From Saitoella complicata NRRL Y-17804 (lineage: Eukaryota > Ascomycota > Saitoellomycetes > Saitoellales > Saitoellaceae): DNA of 64,000 nt. A model generated the notes under the pieces. That model did not search any database, was not told the origin of the DNA, and worked only from the letters and a program-made list of their open reading frames with translations. Within the stretch, counting starts at the first letter, position 1. Each line of letters opens with the position of its first letter. The stretch covers positions 310,001 through 374,000 of the forward strand of contig NW_017567006.1 of the NCBI RefSeq assembly GCF_001661265.1. Direction: 5' to 3'. Positions 51,952-62,285 of the stretch are shown piece by piece. Made by a program: the position numbers and the translations under genes.

Positions 51952-52761
51952 TCAACTCTCAAACGTAGCATAGAGCTTGTCTGCCCTTCCCTCAAGCCTC
52001 TTCTTCCTAGACACATGTGTTCTGAATGTACCACCGACCTTCTTCTTGGCTGCTGTCACGCCACCTTCGACCATCCCAACCGTAGCATAGCTAGCCCAAG
52101 TAACGCGCAACTTGCTCCCACGCAACCACTCAGTGATACGAATGAAAGACATAGAGGAGGCATTACGGTTGTGACCCTTGCTTGTCAGGGGCGTAAGGTC
52201 GAAAGCCGAGACCTTCTCCTCGACATCCTCCTCGACGGCGGCGGGTACATCGAGCATCTTGCGGGGTGGAAGGTCGGAAAGGCGTCTCGGAGACCGAATT
52301 CGGGTCCGTTCGGATTGTACCGACTCCTTTTGAAACATCATTAGCAACCAGAAGAGGGGATAGGCACATGTCCATCAGCACTTTAATATAGGACCGTGTG
52401 TATGCTCTGCCCTCGGCCATGCCACATACCAAATCATCGGAGCGGCGTCTTCCAGGGATCACCTGCTTCTGTAGGCTCTTGATTAGGCCGCAATACTTCT
52501 CTCGAGACGCATACATAGGTTGTGTTTGCTCACCTCCGTCTCATAATCGAGCGTTTGCCCACCCCCCTTTGCTGCCCTCCCACGCATATATTGCTCCAAT
52601 TCTTCCTGACGTCTGGCGTTCGCATTCTTGATTTCTCTCCTACCAGGCGAATGCTGCGGGCGAGTCTTGCTCCTTGAGAGTTTAGGATCCCTGGGAGGTG
52701 CCCCCACGGGCACGGTGAACAGACAGAGTGCGGAATCAAGCGGAGCAACCAGACAGGACAT
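51952..52761 (-). CDS. Uncharacterised basic protein
   Basis: About 213 residues in three proposed exons: 52534-52761, 52430-52468 and 51952-52326, with introns of 65 and 103 nt. The product is basic: KTRPQHSPGRREIKNANARR near the N-terminus, RTRIRSPRRLSDLPPRKMLD in the middle, an acidic patch (VEEDVEEKVSAF), and an Arg/Lys-rich end (RTHVSRKKRLEGRADKLY). I recognise no domain. The second intron is longer than usual here, so an exon may be missing. The start at 52761 is a guess; the frame is open further upstream. Confidence 0.5.
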
Positions 52762-53154
52762 GATAAATATAGCAAGGACGACAAAGTCGTCACGCAGGGC
52801 AAGAAAAGGGAGAATAGGTGTCGTATGATGATTAGGACTTGGGGGCGGTGTTGTGAGTTGGGTCGATTCAAGGCAAACAGCGACGCGAAGGTCCAACCCC
52901 CGAAACTCACACGACCTTCACACCAAACTTGGGATGAAACGTACATTGAAATTACAAGGCTGCAGACGAACGAGACGGAAGTTTAACATCTGTTTTATTC
53001 ATTCCAAATAGTGATTTTAATCAGCCGTCAAAGCCCTGAATAGCCGACGCTTGACCTTGTGTGCTCCTATGGGACCACCCGCACATGCACATCATACTAT
53101 CCCGAGATGTCCGTAATATCTTATCCGTCATTCAATCCATATTTGTCATTACTC
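52762..53154. other. Intergenic region
   Basis: 393 bases containing the upstream region of the basic-protein gene and the 3' UTR of CDC73. No gene or repeat was seen. Confidence 0.35.
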
Positions 53155-54297
53155 TCACTTATTCCACCCCTTTGAAATCATCCACCCCTCAATCGTATTC
53201 CAAAGCGCCTGCTGAACTTGACGATCCCCATGTCTCCTGTTCTGATCCAACCTAAACTGCTTCACATTCCACGCCTTCACATTGTCATTCGGCTGATTCG
53301 AGTACGCAACCCACAACCCCTGCGTATTCTGGAACAACGGTGTGGGTTCCGTCCATCTGTATGAACCGAATTGCCATTTTTGGCCGGTGGTGAAGACTGC
53401 GACGACACGGTCCCAGTACTCCGGTTTGAATTTCTCCACGCTGTCAACGACCAAGAACTTGATGCGCTCTTCTCCGTGTCTGCCCTTGAGCCTGATCCCC
53501 TGATGCACGACGTTAATGTGATCTGGCGCCCTATCACCTCCCTTCTCTCGTGCCGCCTCCTCTGGTGGCACAAACACACCCTCCTCCAAGAACCTCTTGA
53601 TGTTATGCATCGTCAACAGCGAAGAAGGCGATGATGGAATGATAATAATGGGTTGCTTGTTGCGTGATACCGGTTGTTTTGGTGCACCCGCAGAAGCATT
53701 ACCTGAGCCCGGCTTACCTCCTGCAGCGCCATTCGTAGATGATGTCTTGGGTTTCTTGAGAACTTGGGTGTAGTCACCGATGCCGGTAAAGAAATCTATG
53801 CGTTTGGTCCCACGGAGGATGAGGTTGTGATTGGTAAGAACTCGTTCGTGGTCGCGAGGTATAGGTTCCATGGCAGAGCCTGCTGTATTGTTTGATGTGG
53901 TGGAAGCTTCCGCTGTAGTGGTGTCCTGATCTGCCGGTGCTTCTGCCTTTGATGAACCGTCTTGTAAGCCTTCCACCGCACTCCCGTCCAAACTGCCATC
54001 CAGATACCCAACCAACTCTTTCCTCTCAAACAAGTTTAGGTTGCGAATATCTGACTCCGAACATCCTTGGATATACTCTGTAGTACCAAGATCTTTGCAG
54101 ACATATGCATACCAGACTGCGCGCAGGTCGAATGGCTCACCAGACTTTGAGCGATACCGTGTAGCCGCAGTCAGCGGAAAGGTGGTGTCGGGCCCCAGGC
54201 TGATATCTGTAGCAGAGGTGACAGGCGCACCTTCTGGCAGGAGTGTTGGAGTTACTCCCGAGGGGATAGCCTCGCGAATGGCTTCCAAAGCGTCCAT
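53155..54297 (-). CDS. CDC73: Paf1 complex subunit Cdc73 (parafibromin)
   Basis: A 380-residue intronless protein of the Paf1 complex, which travels with RNA polymerase II and supports H2B ubiquitination and elongation. The N-terminal part has FDLRAVWYAYVCKDLGTTEY, the middle the conserved LILRGTKRIDFF, and the C-terminal Ras-like domain runs from PIIIIPSSPSSLLTMHNIKR through VVDSVEKFKPEYWDRVVAVF and WQFGSYRW to the final WMISKGWNK. The central linker is Ser/Thr/Ala/Gly-rich. Confidence 0.94.
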   Translation of the reverse strand: MDALEAIREAIPSGVTPTLLPEGAPVTSATDISLGPDTTFPLTAATRYRSKSGEPFDLRAVWYAYVCKDLGTTEYIQGCSESDIRNLNLFERKELVGYLDGSLDGSAVEGLQDGSSKAEAPADQDTTTAEASTTSNNTAGSAMEPIPRDHERVLTNHNLILRGTKRIDFFTGIGDYTQVLKKPKTSSTNGAAGGKPGSGNASAGAPKQPVSRNKQPIIIIPSSPSSLLTMHNIKRFLEEGVFVPPEEAAREKGGDRAPDHINVVHQGIRLKGRHGEERIKFLVVDSVEKFKPEYWDRVVAVFTTGQKWQFGSYRWTEPTPLFQNTQGLWVAYSNQPNDNVKAWNVKQFRLDQNRRHGDRQVQQALWNTIEGWMISKGWNK

Positions 54298-54775
54298 GAC
54301 GATACCGGTGATTCCTGCTGCCCTGGTGGTGTAGTTGTCCTCGGTGATGCTGCTCGACGTCGGGGGCCAAGCACCTTACACTTACACGTGATCTACACCA
54401 TGGGGAGATAAAGTACGGGAAAAACGCATTTGTAAATCTATGTTTGAATTCGTGTTGTTATGCTTCGAGCAGATGGATGGACTCGTGTCAACGGCAGGAC
54501 CGGCCTCGCGCGTACACAGAGCAAAGCAGAATGATGGACAAGGACAAGGTTTGGCCGCCAAAAGGACATGTTTTTCACATCTATCGTCAATTCCTGCTGA
54601 CCAGCGGAAACCCCGTATCCCAAAGTACTTTGCCCGGAAGAAAACGCCATTGATCATCGAAAACCTGAAACACCGCGGGTGGGCGAACGCTGTCAAAAAA
54701 GTGAATTTCTGATAAATGAAAAAGACATCCACCACCCGCTGTCAATCATCCCGAACTAAACGCCTGACTGGTCGC
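54298..54775. other. CDC73 promoter and eL33 3' region
   Basis: 478 bases with overlapping non-homologous short frames on both strands; no supported gene. Confidence 0.35.
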
Positions 54776-55662
54776 TTAGATGGAAGAAGGGTACAACATC
54801 ACGCGAACAGAGGCACCGAAAGTACGGGGAGGGAGGTTGTTCCTGAACTTGGCACGGACGAGACCGGAGTTACCGTGAGGACGGGTGACGCGACTGTTAT
54901 CTTGTTAGCCATTGTTCCGGATGCGAAGAAGCACTTGATGCAATGCGTGTGCTGCTTGTGAGCTGAGCCGTGAGATGGTCGTCCGCAATTTCATGACACC
55001 AGGTTCGCAGCGTCTCCACGATATCACCGAAAGGACGCAGATCACAGCTCAACCTTTGCAGCACACCCATTCACAAACAAGCACTCTGTATAACTCACCC
55101 CCAGATAACCCTGATCTTGGTACCCCTAATCTCGGTCTTGGCCTTGTAGACGTAGGCGATCCTCTTACCGAGGTAGAACTGAGACTCCTCCTTGGTGTCG
55201 CAACCCTCGATCTTGATGAGGGAGACGTCAGGGTTGGTGTTACGCTTACCACGCTGGTAAGAAAGGTGACGACCCTTGACGTAGACTGTGATTCATGTTA
55301 GTCATCTGCCATCATGGAACATGACTTTGAAGAGGGGATTGCTGCAGATGATGTGACCGAGGACCAGGATGTAGGAGGTGCGTATGGGAGGTGGTGAAAG
55401 TGAACAATGTCGCAAATTCGAGGTAGAAGCCGTCGCTGACCCTTTGAAACGGCAATTTTTGCATTCTTCGTATCACACTGTCTTGCCGAATCGATCTCCA
55501 TGGTGTTCTGTTCCAGTTTGGCCGTATTTCACCGTCGAGCACCGAAAATTCCGTCGACACATCCATCCATGATCCCGGTCGAAATCGGCCTCAAATCGAC
55601 AGTAATCGCCTCTCCAAAGCTCACAGATAATACATACGGCGGTTACGGGACTCAGCGACCAT
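54776..55662 (-). CDS. RPL33: 60S ribosomal protein eL33 (L35a)
   Basis: A 109-residue eL33 protein. Three exons: 55638-55662 (MVAESRNR plus one base), 55099-55285 and 54776-54893. They join to [18 protein letters not shown], then [39 protein letters not shown] and the final [10 protein letters not shown], matching the family over its full length. Introns are 352 and 205 nt, against about 50 nt elsewhere in the window. Intron 1 has a good branch site (GACTAAC) near its end. Confidence 0.95.
54894..55098 (-). ncRNA. Candidate intron-encoded structured RNA in eL33 intron 2
   Basis: The 205-nt intron contains, on the minus strand, GAGCTG and CAGCTC as complementary outer arms about 90 nt apart, enclosing a second stem (GCGTC/GACGC). 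Ribosomal-protein introns often host snoRNAs. I could not find convincing C/D boxes and only weak H/ACA boxes, so this is a low-confidence call. Confidence 0.25.
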
Positions 55663-55810
55663 TTTGACGAGTTTGTTGGCGGGACACGGACTCTCTTCGC
55701 TCCTCGCTGTGCTTCACCAAATTGCAGCCGCGCAGCGCAGGGGGGTCTCGCCGCAGTCACTGCGCCACAGGCATATTCGGGGTATCGAAAGCAAAAATAA
55801 GTAGAGTAAT

Positions 55811-57056
55811 TCAACGGTGATGTTCCTTCAACCATGGATCAAGTACTTCCTTAACATATCTCCCGTCTTCCTCCTCGACGATCCAGTGCGAGCGACCCTT
55901 CACCTGTCGTACCTGGACGCCTTCGACGGACTTCTCGACGCCAGCCAACGACTCTTTCAATCCCAATGCCGTGTCGTTTTCGCCCTGTTCGCATTGATCA
56001 GCACTCTCATCACTCAGATAGGGTGTCGACTCACCCAAATCACCATGACGGGAGGCACGCGCTGCCCATTGACACCCAACTCCGGCAACCTGATCTCTCT
56101 ACCTCGCGCAAAGGCTCGGTAGTAATTTACCATTGCCGTCAACGTGCCTTCATCCGTGACATTCGACCGATATACTAACCTTGCATCCTTATCCTCCACA
56201 AAGTCAAATGAATAGTCCACCATGAGCTTCTCTGCCAGGTATGGCGGCTGGAATGAGTAGATGTACCATGAGCGTAGCAACTGGCTTGGAGTCGTGTTTC
56301 TTCGGAAACAGAGTGGATGTGGTGAGTTGATGATAGTGAGTGATTGTATGCGAGTGGGATGCTGGTGAAGGAGGGTCCATGCAACGATACCTCCCCAATC
56401 ATGTGCGACGACGTGTGTCCTGGGCGTGTTGAGATAATCAACAACGGCGACCATATCATTCACGAGATGTTGTACTTCATACGCTTTGAACCCTTCGGGT
56501 TTGGAGCTGAGCGCATAGCCTCGCTATAAAGCTAGTTAGTTGAATTCCGAATGCTTACCGAGATTTCGTACCATGTTCACTGCGCACACGCGATATCCTT
56601 GTTCAACAAGCCAAGGCATTGTCGTCCTCCACATGTACCAGCATTCTGATTGTCAGGGTCAGTATATGATCTCCACTGTGGAAGACTCATGAACGCACCT
56701 GGAAAGCCATGTATCAGAAGAATTGTATCCTTCGCATCTTCTGGTCCAGCAATGACGACGTGTAACTTTTGACCGTCAGGTGTTGAGACGAACTCGTGTC
56801 GGCCATATGTCTGGTCACGTCCAAGAAGATGTAGTCCCCGCTCCTTCTCATCTGAAGTAAGTGGCGGAGTACCGCTGAGAAGTCCGAGAGCCTTGAGGCC
56901 GATGGCCAAGGCGACGAGAGAGGAGGTGCTGCAGATGTAGAGGAGCTGGATGAGCTTCCTGATAGGAGTGAAAGAGAATACTGGTTGAAAGATCCGCTCG
57001 GTAAATGTGAAAGGAAGAGACGATAGATCGATTGATTGGATATTCTGGGATGCCAT
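55811..57056 (-). CDS. Alpha/beta hydrolase, epoxide-hydrolase-like, membrane-anchored
   Basis: A 364-residue alpha/beta hydrolase in four exons: 56699-57056, 56572-56645, 56035-56523 and 55811-55984, with introns of 53, 48 and 50 nt. A hydrophobic segment at about residues 30-58 (LLYICSTSSLVALAIGLKAL) should anchor it in a membrane. The fold signatures are LLIHGFP (oxyanion region), AHDWGG with the nucleophile Asp, RGYALSSKPEG, and VIWGENDTAL, which carries the third acid position; the catalytic His lies in GRSHWIVEEE. An Asp nucleophile favours an epoxide hydrolase or haloalkane dehalogenase over an esterase. The intron that creates WGENDTAL is supported by exact phase. Confidence 0.85.
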
Positions 57057-57185
57057 TTGCAATGTGAATTGAGGCCGTACGTGCGTGTAACGTAGACTCG
57101 CGCTTGAGCAACAGACTGCGCACACCCCCACCTCGATCCTCGGGCCTCCCCAAGGATTTCCAATTGCCTCGGCAAACCACCCAAA

Positions 57186-57971
57186 ATGCCATCTCCTTTC
57201 AGACACAGACCCCCACCCGTTCGCCTAATCACCTTCGATGCATTCGGTACCCTCTTCTATCCTTATCCTGCCATCCAGCAGCAATACGCCTTGGCTGCTC
57301 AAAGGCACGGCATCAACATCTCCGCCGATGAACTCAAGCCTCATTTCAAGACTGCCTTCAAGCACGTTATCAAGCGACGGCCCAATTATGGACGCGGTCA
57401 GGACGAATCAGGATTATCCGAGGATTGGAGAGGATGGCAGGGATGGTGGCACGAGTTGATCCATCGAACGTTCGTTCACGCGAATGGCAAGGAACCGCCA
57501 GTTGCACTTGGTCATGATCTTCTACACCGTTTTTCGTCCTCGGAGGGGTACAAGTTACACACCGATACACTGCCGCTTCTCAAGTACCTTCACCGCGAAC
57601 ATCCGTTCGTCGTTCTCGGGGTCATGTCAAATTCCGATCCACGAATCCCACTCGTCCTCGACTCACTCGGTATTTCGAAATACTTCGCCCTGACGACACT
57701 ATCTTACGATGTCGGCCATGAAAAGCCACATGGAGCGATCTTCGAAGCTGCTTTGAATAAGGCAAATGAAGTGCGACCAGTGATGGAAGGAACGAGAGAT
57801 ACAGACATCGTACCGGCAGAGTGCATCCATGTCGGAGATGACAAGGAGCAAGACATCGAGGGTGCAAGGACTGCCGGATGGAGATCAATATGGATGCAGC
57901 GAGGAGAAGATTATGAGGCTACTTCAGCGAGTTCCTTGATGGATGTTGTGAGGATCATCGAGGGGAGGTAA
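57186..57971 (+). CDS. HAD-superfamily hydrolase (HDHD3-like)
   Basis: A 261-residue intronless haloacid-dehalogenase-type hydrolase. Motif I is ITFDAFGTLF with the nucleophile Asp; the second acidic position of the usual DxD is replaced by Phe, as in several HDHD3-type members. Motif II is GVMSNSD, motif III includes HEKPHGAIF, and motif IV IHVGDDKEQDIEGARTAGW. A helical cap lies between residues about 35 and 130. The substrate is unknown. It is divergent from the epoxide-hydrolase-like gene with 129 bases between starts. Confidence 0.87.
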   Translation: MPSPFRHRPPPVRLITFDAFGTLFYPYPAIQQQYALAAQRHGINISADELKPHFKTAFKHVIKRRPNYGRGQDESGLSEDWRGWQGWWHELIHRTFVHANGKEPPVALGHDLLHRFSSSEGYKLHTDTLPLLKYLHREHPFVVLGVMSNSDPRIPLVLDSLGISKYFALTTLSYDVGHEKPHGAIFEAALNKANEVRPVMEGTRDTDIVPAECIHVGDDKEQDIEGARTAGWRSIWMQRGEDYEATSASSLMDVVRIIEGR

Positions 57972-58076
57972 GGCGTCGGTTAGGGAAGGAAGAAAAATAT
58001 GTGATACCCACTATCGACAATACGACAAAAAGAAAGAATTGTCTATACACGCACAAGACAACCAGCATCAGCACAT

Positions 58077-59554
58077 TCACTTGGTCATTTCTGCATCCGC
58101 CTCCAGGATTTTATTGAGACCATCACGCTTCACACATTTCTCCAACCTGAACGAAGCCGCGAGTTCATCCAACTCATCAAAAGACTTGTCTTTGAAGTAC
58201 TCTGCAAATTCTTGAACCAAGTATTCCGACACCAGCATCTCCCGCAGAACGCGGTGAGCATGCACGCGGAGACCCCAGTGGTGCGGATACCTGATCTTGT
58301 GAAGATGATCCGGAATCTCGGCTTCCAGATGCTTCATCACAGGTTCATAGATATCAGCAACGAACTTGTCGTTTCTGCCCCACTTATCGAGACCCATCCT
58401 CTTCTTCTTCTCGAGAAGAGGCTTAAGAAGGCGGATGTAAGGTGAACCGGGGTCGGTGTAAACCATGCCCTGGAAACCAATGTCCTTGTACGTCCAAATA
58501 CTCCAGCTTACATTCTCCTTCCGGTAAACGGATAGCTGTTGGCCGAGAAGGTCGTACCGCTGTTGGTTGATCTCCTCGAAGTTCTTATCGTCCTCTGGAC
58601 TGGCATACACCGGGCCAAATTCGCCATTCCATACGGCTACTTTGTGTTCGTGCATGAACTCAACTTTGCGGTCGAACTGTTTCTGCAGCATTTCCTTCTG
58701 CGCCGAAGTCCCCTTGTACGCATCTCCCATAGGGAAACCCATGTTGGAGTAGTCATGAATGGCGTAGACGGTGTTAGGAAGCACCTTCTCGAAGCCGCTA
58801 AAATCCATGGCGTAGGTGTTACCATCGAGGAATAGCATATGGTTGGGATCAACTTCGCGGATTGCCTTCTCCACACGAGTATAGAACTCCTGGAGATCAG
58901 AATGCTTCGGATCACCAGGTTCATTCATGGGGTTGTATCCAGCGATCCAAGTGTTGTCAGCATAATGCTTAGCGAGCGCCGTCCACAGCTGGATAACTCT
59001 GTCTTGGAAGTCCTTGAACTCCCAGAAGAGGGCTTTGTGGATCCCAGAGTCGGAGTGCCAGCCTTGATTTTGCCCACCAGGGCAAGTATGCAAGTCAAGG
59101 ACGGTATAGATACCTTCAGCCGCACAAGCGTCCACGATGCGATCAACGAGCTTGAAACCGGACGCCTTGATCACGCCCGGGTTGCGGTCGTCCATAAAGT
59201 GGCGGTGGTTGATCGGAATGCGAAGACAGTTCATGCCGAGGGACTTTAGAAACTTGGCATCAGAGGAGGTAAAGAAGTACTCCAGGAACTTGTCGAAGAA
59301 GAAGTCGTACTTTTCTTGGCCAAGGACTTCGAGCATCGCGACACGAAGTTCATGTTCATGACCGGGATATCCAGTGATGAAGTTCTCCATGTTGAGGTGT
59401 CCACCGGTTGCTACCTTTTGTTACTATCAGCCTAGATCAACGCCAAGAGGAGGAGTTGGCATACTCCTTTGAGGATCACGCGTTCTCCATCGCTGTTCAC
59501 GATATCGGTCCCCTCCACGCGAAGGAATCGAGGTTTGAGAGCTGAAGGTGACAT
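58077..59554 (-). CDS. GH5 family beta-glucanase/glucosidase-like, intracellular
   Basis: A 475-residue glycoside hydrolase family 5 enzyme. Two exons: 59465-59554 and 58077-59414, with a 50-nt intron. Barrel landmarks: LNMENFITGYPG, LKSLGMNCLRIPINHRHF, YTVLDLHTCPGGQNQGWHSD, the acid/base Glu in YNPMNEPGD, the HDY strand, and the nucleophile Glu in VAVWNGEFGPVY. No signal peptide is present, so it acts inside the cell. The family includes exo-beta-1,3-glucanases and glucosylceramide- or sterylglucoside-hydrolysing enzymes; I cannot choose between them. It is divergent from an MFS transporter. Confidence 0.9.
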
Positions 59555-60166
59555 GGCGAATGTTGGTTGTTGACGGCCGTTGTGCTGAGGAAGTCATCGC
59601 CGAGCACGACTGAGCTCTTATATGATTCAATCATGACCCCAGCAGCGCCTGTACTAACCGGATCGATAGCGATATGGAATCCATTAGCCGGCCAAATAGC
59701 CTGCGGGGCGAGCGAGTATACTCTACGGTCGCCGGTCCAGACGTTTAACCGGACAATCGTTGCCTGAAGCTCTTTACTCAAATCCTTGATGACGCAAGTG
59801 CCTCCTCATTGACCCCACATCCTGGTTATACGTCTCCGCTGCGGCGCCGGAAAAGAATGAAAGACTTGGAGGCGCACGGAGCACTCTCTGCCGAGGTGTA
59901 GTGTGTGGGGTCGCGCGCCAATGTGACTTTATTTCGTACCGAGAAATTCGAATCTGGGGAGTACGAGAAGTCGATTCAACCGGAATTAAGCTTCAGCTGA
60001 CCTTCAAGACCCCCGCAGTATGTCTTCATATCGCCGGCTAAATCAGGTTTGTGCGACGGACCCACTCTGGTTGCAAATGTTCTCCACCAGATCAGCTTGG
60101 CTATAAAGCCAGGAGAAGCCATTCCAATAGTCTCCAACGTCAGTTCGAGATACCTTAAAAGCGGAT
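59555..60166. promoter_or_regulatory. Divergent promoter GH5/MFS with TATA boxes on both sides
   Basis: 612 bases between two start codons. A TATAAA at 60102-60107 lies 65 bases before the MFS start, and an ATATAAG on the minus strand (59617-59623) lies about 65 bases before the GH5 start. The symmetric layout suggests co-regulation of the two genes. Confidence 0.6.
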
Positions 60167-61765
60167 ATGGCGACCAAAGACACCGCTGCAGACCTCGCGG
60201 AGCGTTCCCAGGTCAACTACCTGCTGGGCTTGGACACCGTGCCCTGGTACCGCAAGCGCAGCCTCCGCAACCTCTATTTCTGCCTCGTCCCAGCCGCCCT
60301 TGGCGTTGAGATGACCTCTGGATATGACGGGTCAGTCTTGAATGGCTTGCAGGCCGTGCAACCTTGGATCGACTACTTTGGTCACCCGCAAGGCGCAATC
60401 CTTGGTGTCATGACAGCCGCGTTTTCTATCGGTGCAGTCCTCGCTGTTCCTTTCGTGCCGTGGACCAATGATCGCTTTGGTCGGAAGGTCTCCATCATGG
60501 TCGGTTCCGTCATCCTCCTCATTGGCGTCATCATCCAGACCGTCTCAATCAACATCGCCATGTTCGTCATCTCTCGAGTGATTCTCGGCATGGGCATTCC
60601 GTTCGCGATCTCCGGTGCATCTCAGCTCATCGTTGAGCTCGCGTACCCTAAGGAACGCGCCGTCCTAACGGGTCTCTTCAATGAAAGTTGGTACGTAGGT
60701 GCAATCATCGCAGCCGGCGTCACGCTCGGCACGTACAACATTCCAAACAACTGGTCCTGGAGATTGCCTTCGGTTCTCCAGGGTGCACCGTCTATTCTTC
60801 AGTTGATCTTCATTTGGTGGCTCCCGGAGAGTCCGCGTTGGCTCGTTTCGAAGGGTCGCTCCGAAGAAGCGTTCGAAATTCTCGTCAAGTACCACGCTGA
60901 AGGTGATCGCAGCTCCGCATTTGTCGCCGCCGAGTTTGCCGAGATTCAAGAGACGATCAAGCTCGAGGTAGAGTCCTCCAAGCGAAAGTGGGTCGAACTC
61001 CTTCAAACCCGCGGAAACCGCCGCAGAGTCCTCATCGCGGCGTGCGTCGGCCTCTTCTCGCAGTGGTCTGGGAACGGCTTGGTCAGCTACTATCTTTCGA
61101 AAGTGCTCGCTACTGTCGGCATCACTGCCAAGCACGACCAGAACGTCATCAACCTCGGTCTCATGTGCTGGAACTTCATCACTGGTGTTACGGGATCGTT
61201 CATGACAAAGTACATGGGCAGACGTACGCAATACATGAGCTCTTATGCCGCCATGACGTTCTTCTTCGTATGTTGGACGATTGCGAGTGCGGTGTATGCG
61301 CAGACTTTCAACCACCACGCAGCCGGCGCCGTCGTCGCTATGATTTTCTTGTATTATCCAGCATACAACCTTATGATGCCACTCACCTACATTTACGTGA
61401 CCGAGGTCTTTCCATTCGTCACTCGTGCAAAGGGCGTTGCCATCACGCAGATTTTCTCCCGCGCCGGGAGTGCATTCAACCAGTTCGTCAACCCAATTGG
61501 TCTCAGCAACCTGGGTTGGAAGTTCTACATCGTGTATGACGTTTGGTTGGCATGCGAATTGACGATCATCTACCTCTTTTACCCCGAGACAAAGGGGCCG
61601 ACCTTGGAGGAACTGTCGATCTTGTTTGACGGACCAGCCGCGAAGGTGGCAGTCGTGACAAGGACGACAAGTCCGTCCGCGACTGAGATGATGGATATCG
61701 AAAGTGACGACAAGGGTGTTGGAGTAGTGCAGTATGTGGAAGATATTACGAAAGCAAATGCGTGA
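60167..61765 (+). CDS. MFS sugar transporter (lactose permease/hexose-like)
   Basis: A 532-residue intronless sugar porter with 12 membrane segments. Motifs: GYDGSVLNGLQ in TM1, NDRFGRKVSI (loop 2-3), SRVILGMGIPF, PESPRWLVSKGR after TM6, SQWSGNGLVSYYLSKVL in TM7, MTKYMGRRTQY (loop 8-9) and FYPETKGPTLEEL after TM12. The TM7 motif with SGNGL and SYYL resembles fungal disaccharide/lactose-permease-like porters; the substrate is not proven. The C-terminal 55 residues are cytosolic and variable. The first ATG, 65 bases after a TATAAA, was chosen. Confidence 0.92.
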   Translation: MATKDTAADLAERSQVNYLLGLDTVPWYRKRSLRNLYFCLVPAALGVEMTSGYDGSVLNGLQAVQPWIDYFGHPQGAILGVMTAAFSIGAVLAVPFVPWTNDRFGRKVSIMVGSVILLIGVIIQTVSINIAMFVISRVILGMGIPFAISGASQLIVELAYPKERAVLTGLFNESWYVGAIIAAGVTLGTYNIPNNWSWRLPSVLQGAPSILQLIFIWWLPESPRWLVSKGRSEEAFEILVKYHAEGDRSSAFVAAEFAEIQETIKLEVESSKRKWVELLQTRGNRRRVLIAACVGLFSQWSGNGLVSYYLSKVLATVGITAKHDQNVINLGLMCWNFITGVTGSFMTKYMGRRTQYMSSYAAMTFFFVCWTIASAVYAQTFNHHAAGAVVAMIFLYYPAYNLMMPLTYIYVTEVFPFVTRAKGVAITQIFSRAGSAFNQFVNPIGLSNLGWKFYIVYDVWLACELTIIYLFYPETKGPTLEELSILFDGPAAKVAVVTRTTSPSATEMMDIESDDKGVGVVQYVEDITKANA

Positions 61766-61873
61766 TATCTGTGGGACTAGCTATAGCGGACCGCCAGACG
61801 TGAGTGTACGATAACAAGCGATTAAGGTTCTGATTACTTACCAATAATATCCTTACCTCCACGCATGCGTTTA

Positions 61874-62285
61874 TTAAAAATAGCTCATAAATCGAACACT
61901 CCACTCGGATGTAACCGACTGGCCAGATTTTGGACCCAGTCGATAACCTCCCGGATGAGGCAGTCGGAGACGTACTACGTTAGTAGCAATGCAAGAGGAT
62001 AAAAAATACTGAAGGAGGCCGTAAGGAGAGGAGGAGGAGGAAACCCGGGAGGAATGAGGGAGACGGCAGCGGAGGTCGAATGGGACCAGTGAGGAAGTCA
62101 GAGTCGATAGGCTCGGACTCGGAGAGAGTGAGTTCAGGAGTGGAGAACTCGGGGAACTTGATCTCGATGGGAGATTCGTTCTCAGCCCGGGCGACCTCAA
62201 CGGTAGAGTGTTCCGTAGTAGAGGCACCACAATCGGCGAGGTTGTCCGCGTACTCAAAGGCAGCGGCCTCGATAGAGAAAGCCAT
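61874..62285 (-). CDS. Possible small two-exon gene, unknown
   Basis: The first exon starts at 62285 (MAFSIEAAAFEYADNLADCG) and is acidic and Ser/Thr/Pro-rich for about 65 codons. A branch-site-like GCTACTAACGTAG follows, and two downstream frames stay open: one gives VSDCLIREVIDWVQNLASRL, the other VRLRLPHPGGYRLGPKSGQS. I cannot decide which donor and frame is used. No domain is recognised. Confidence 0.35.

Noticed and set aside
54382-54735. 117-codon minus-strand frame between CDC73 and eL33
   Set aside because: Overlaps a plus-strand frame of similar length, has no domain and lies in the expected promoter/3' UTR space.
60665-61318. 217-codon open frame antisense to the second MFS gene
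   Set aside because: Shadow frame of a strongly conserved transporter; no independent evidence.
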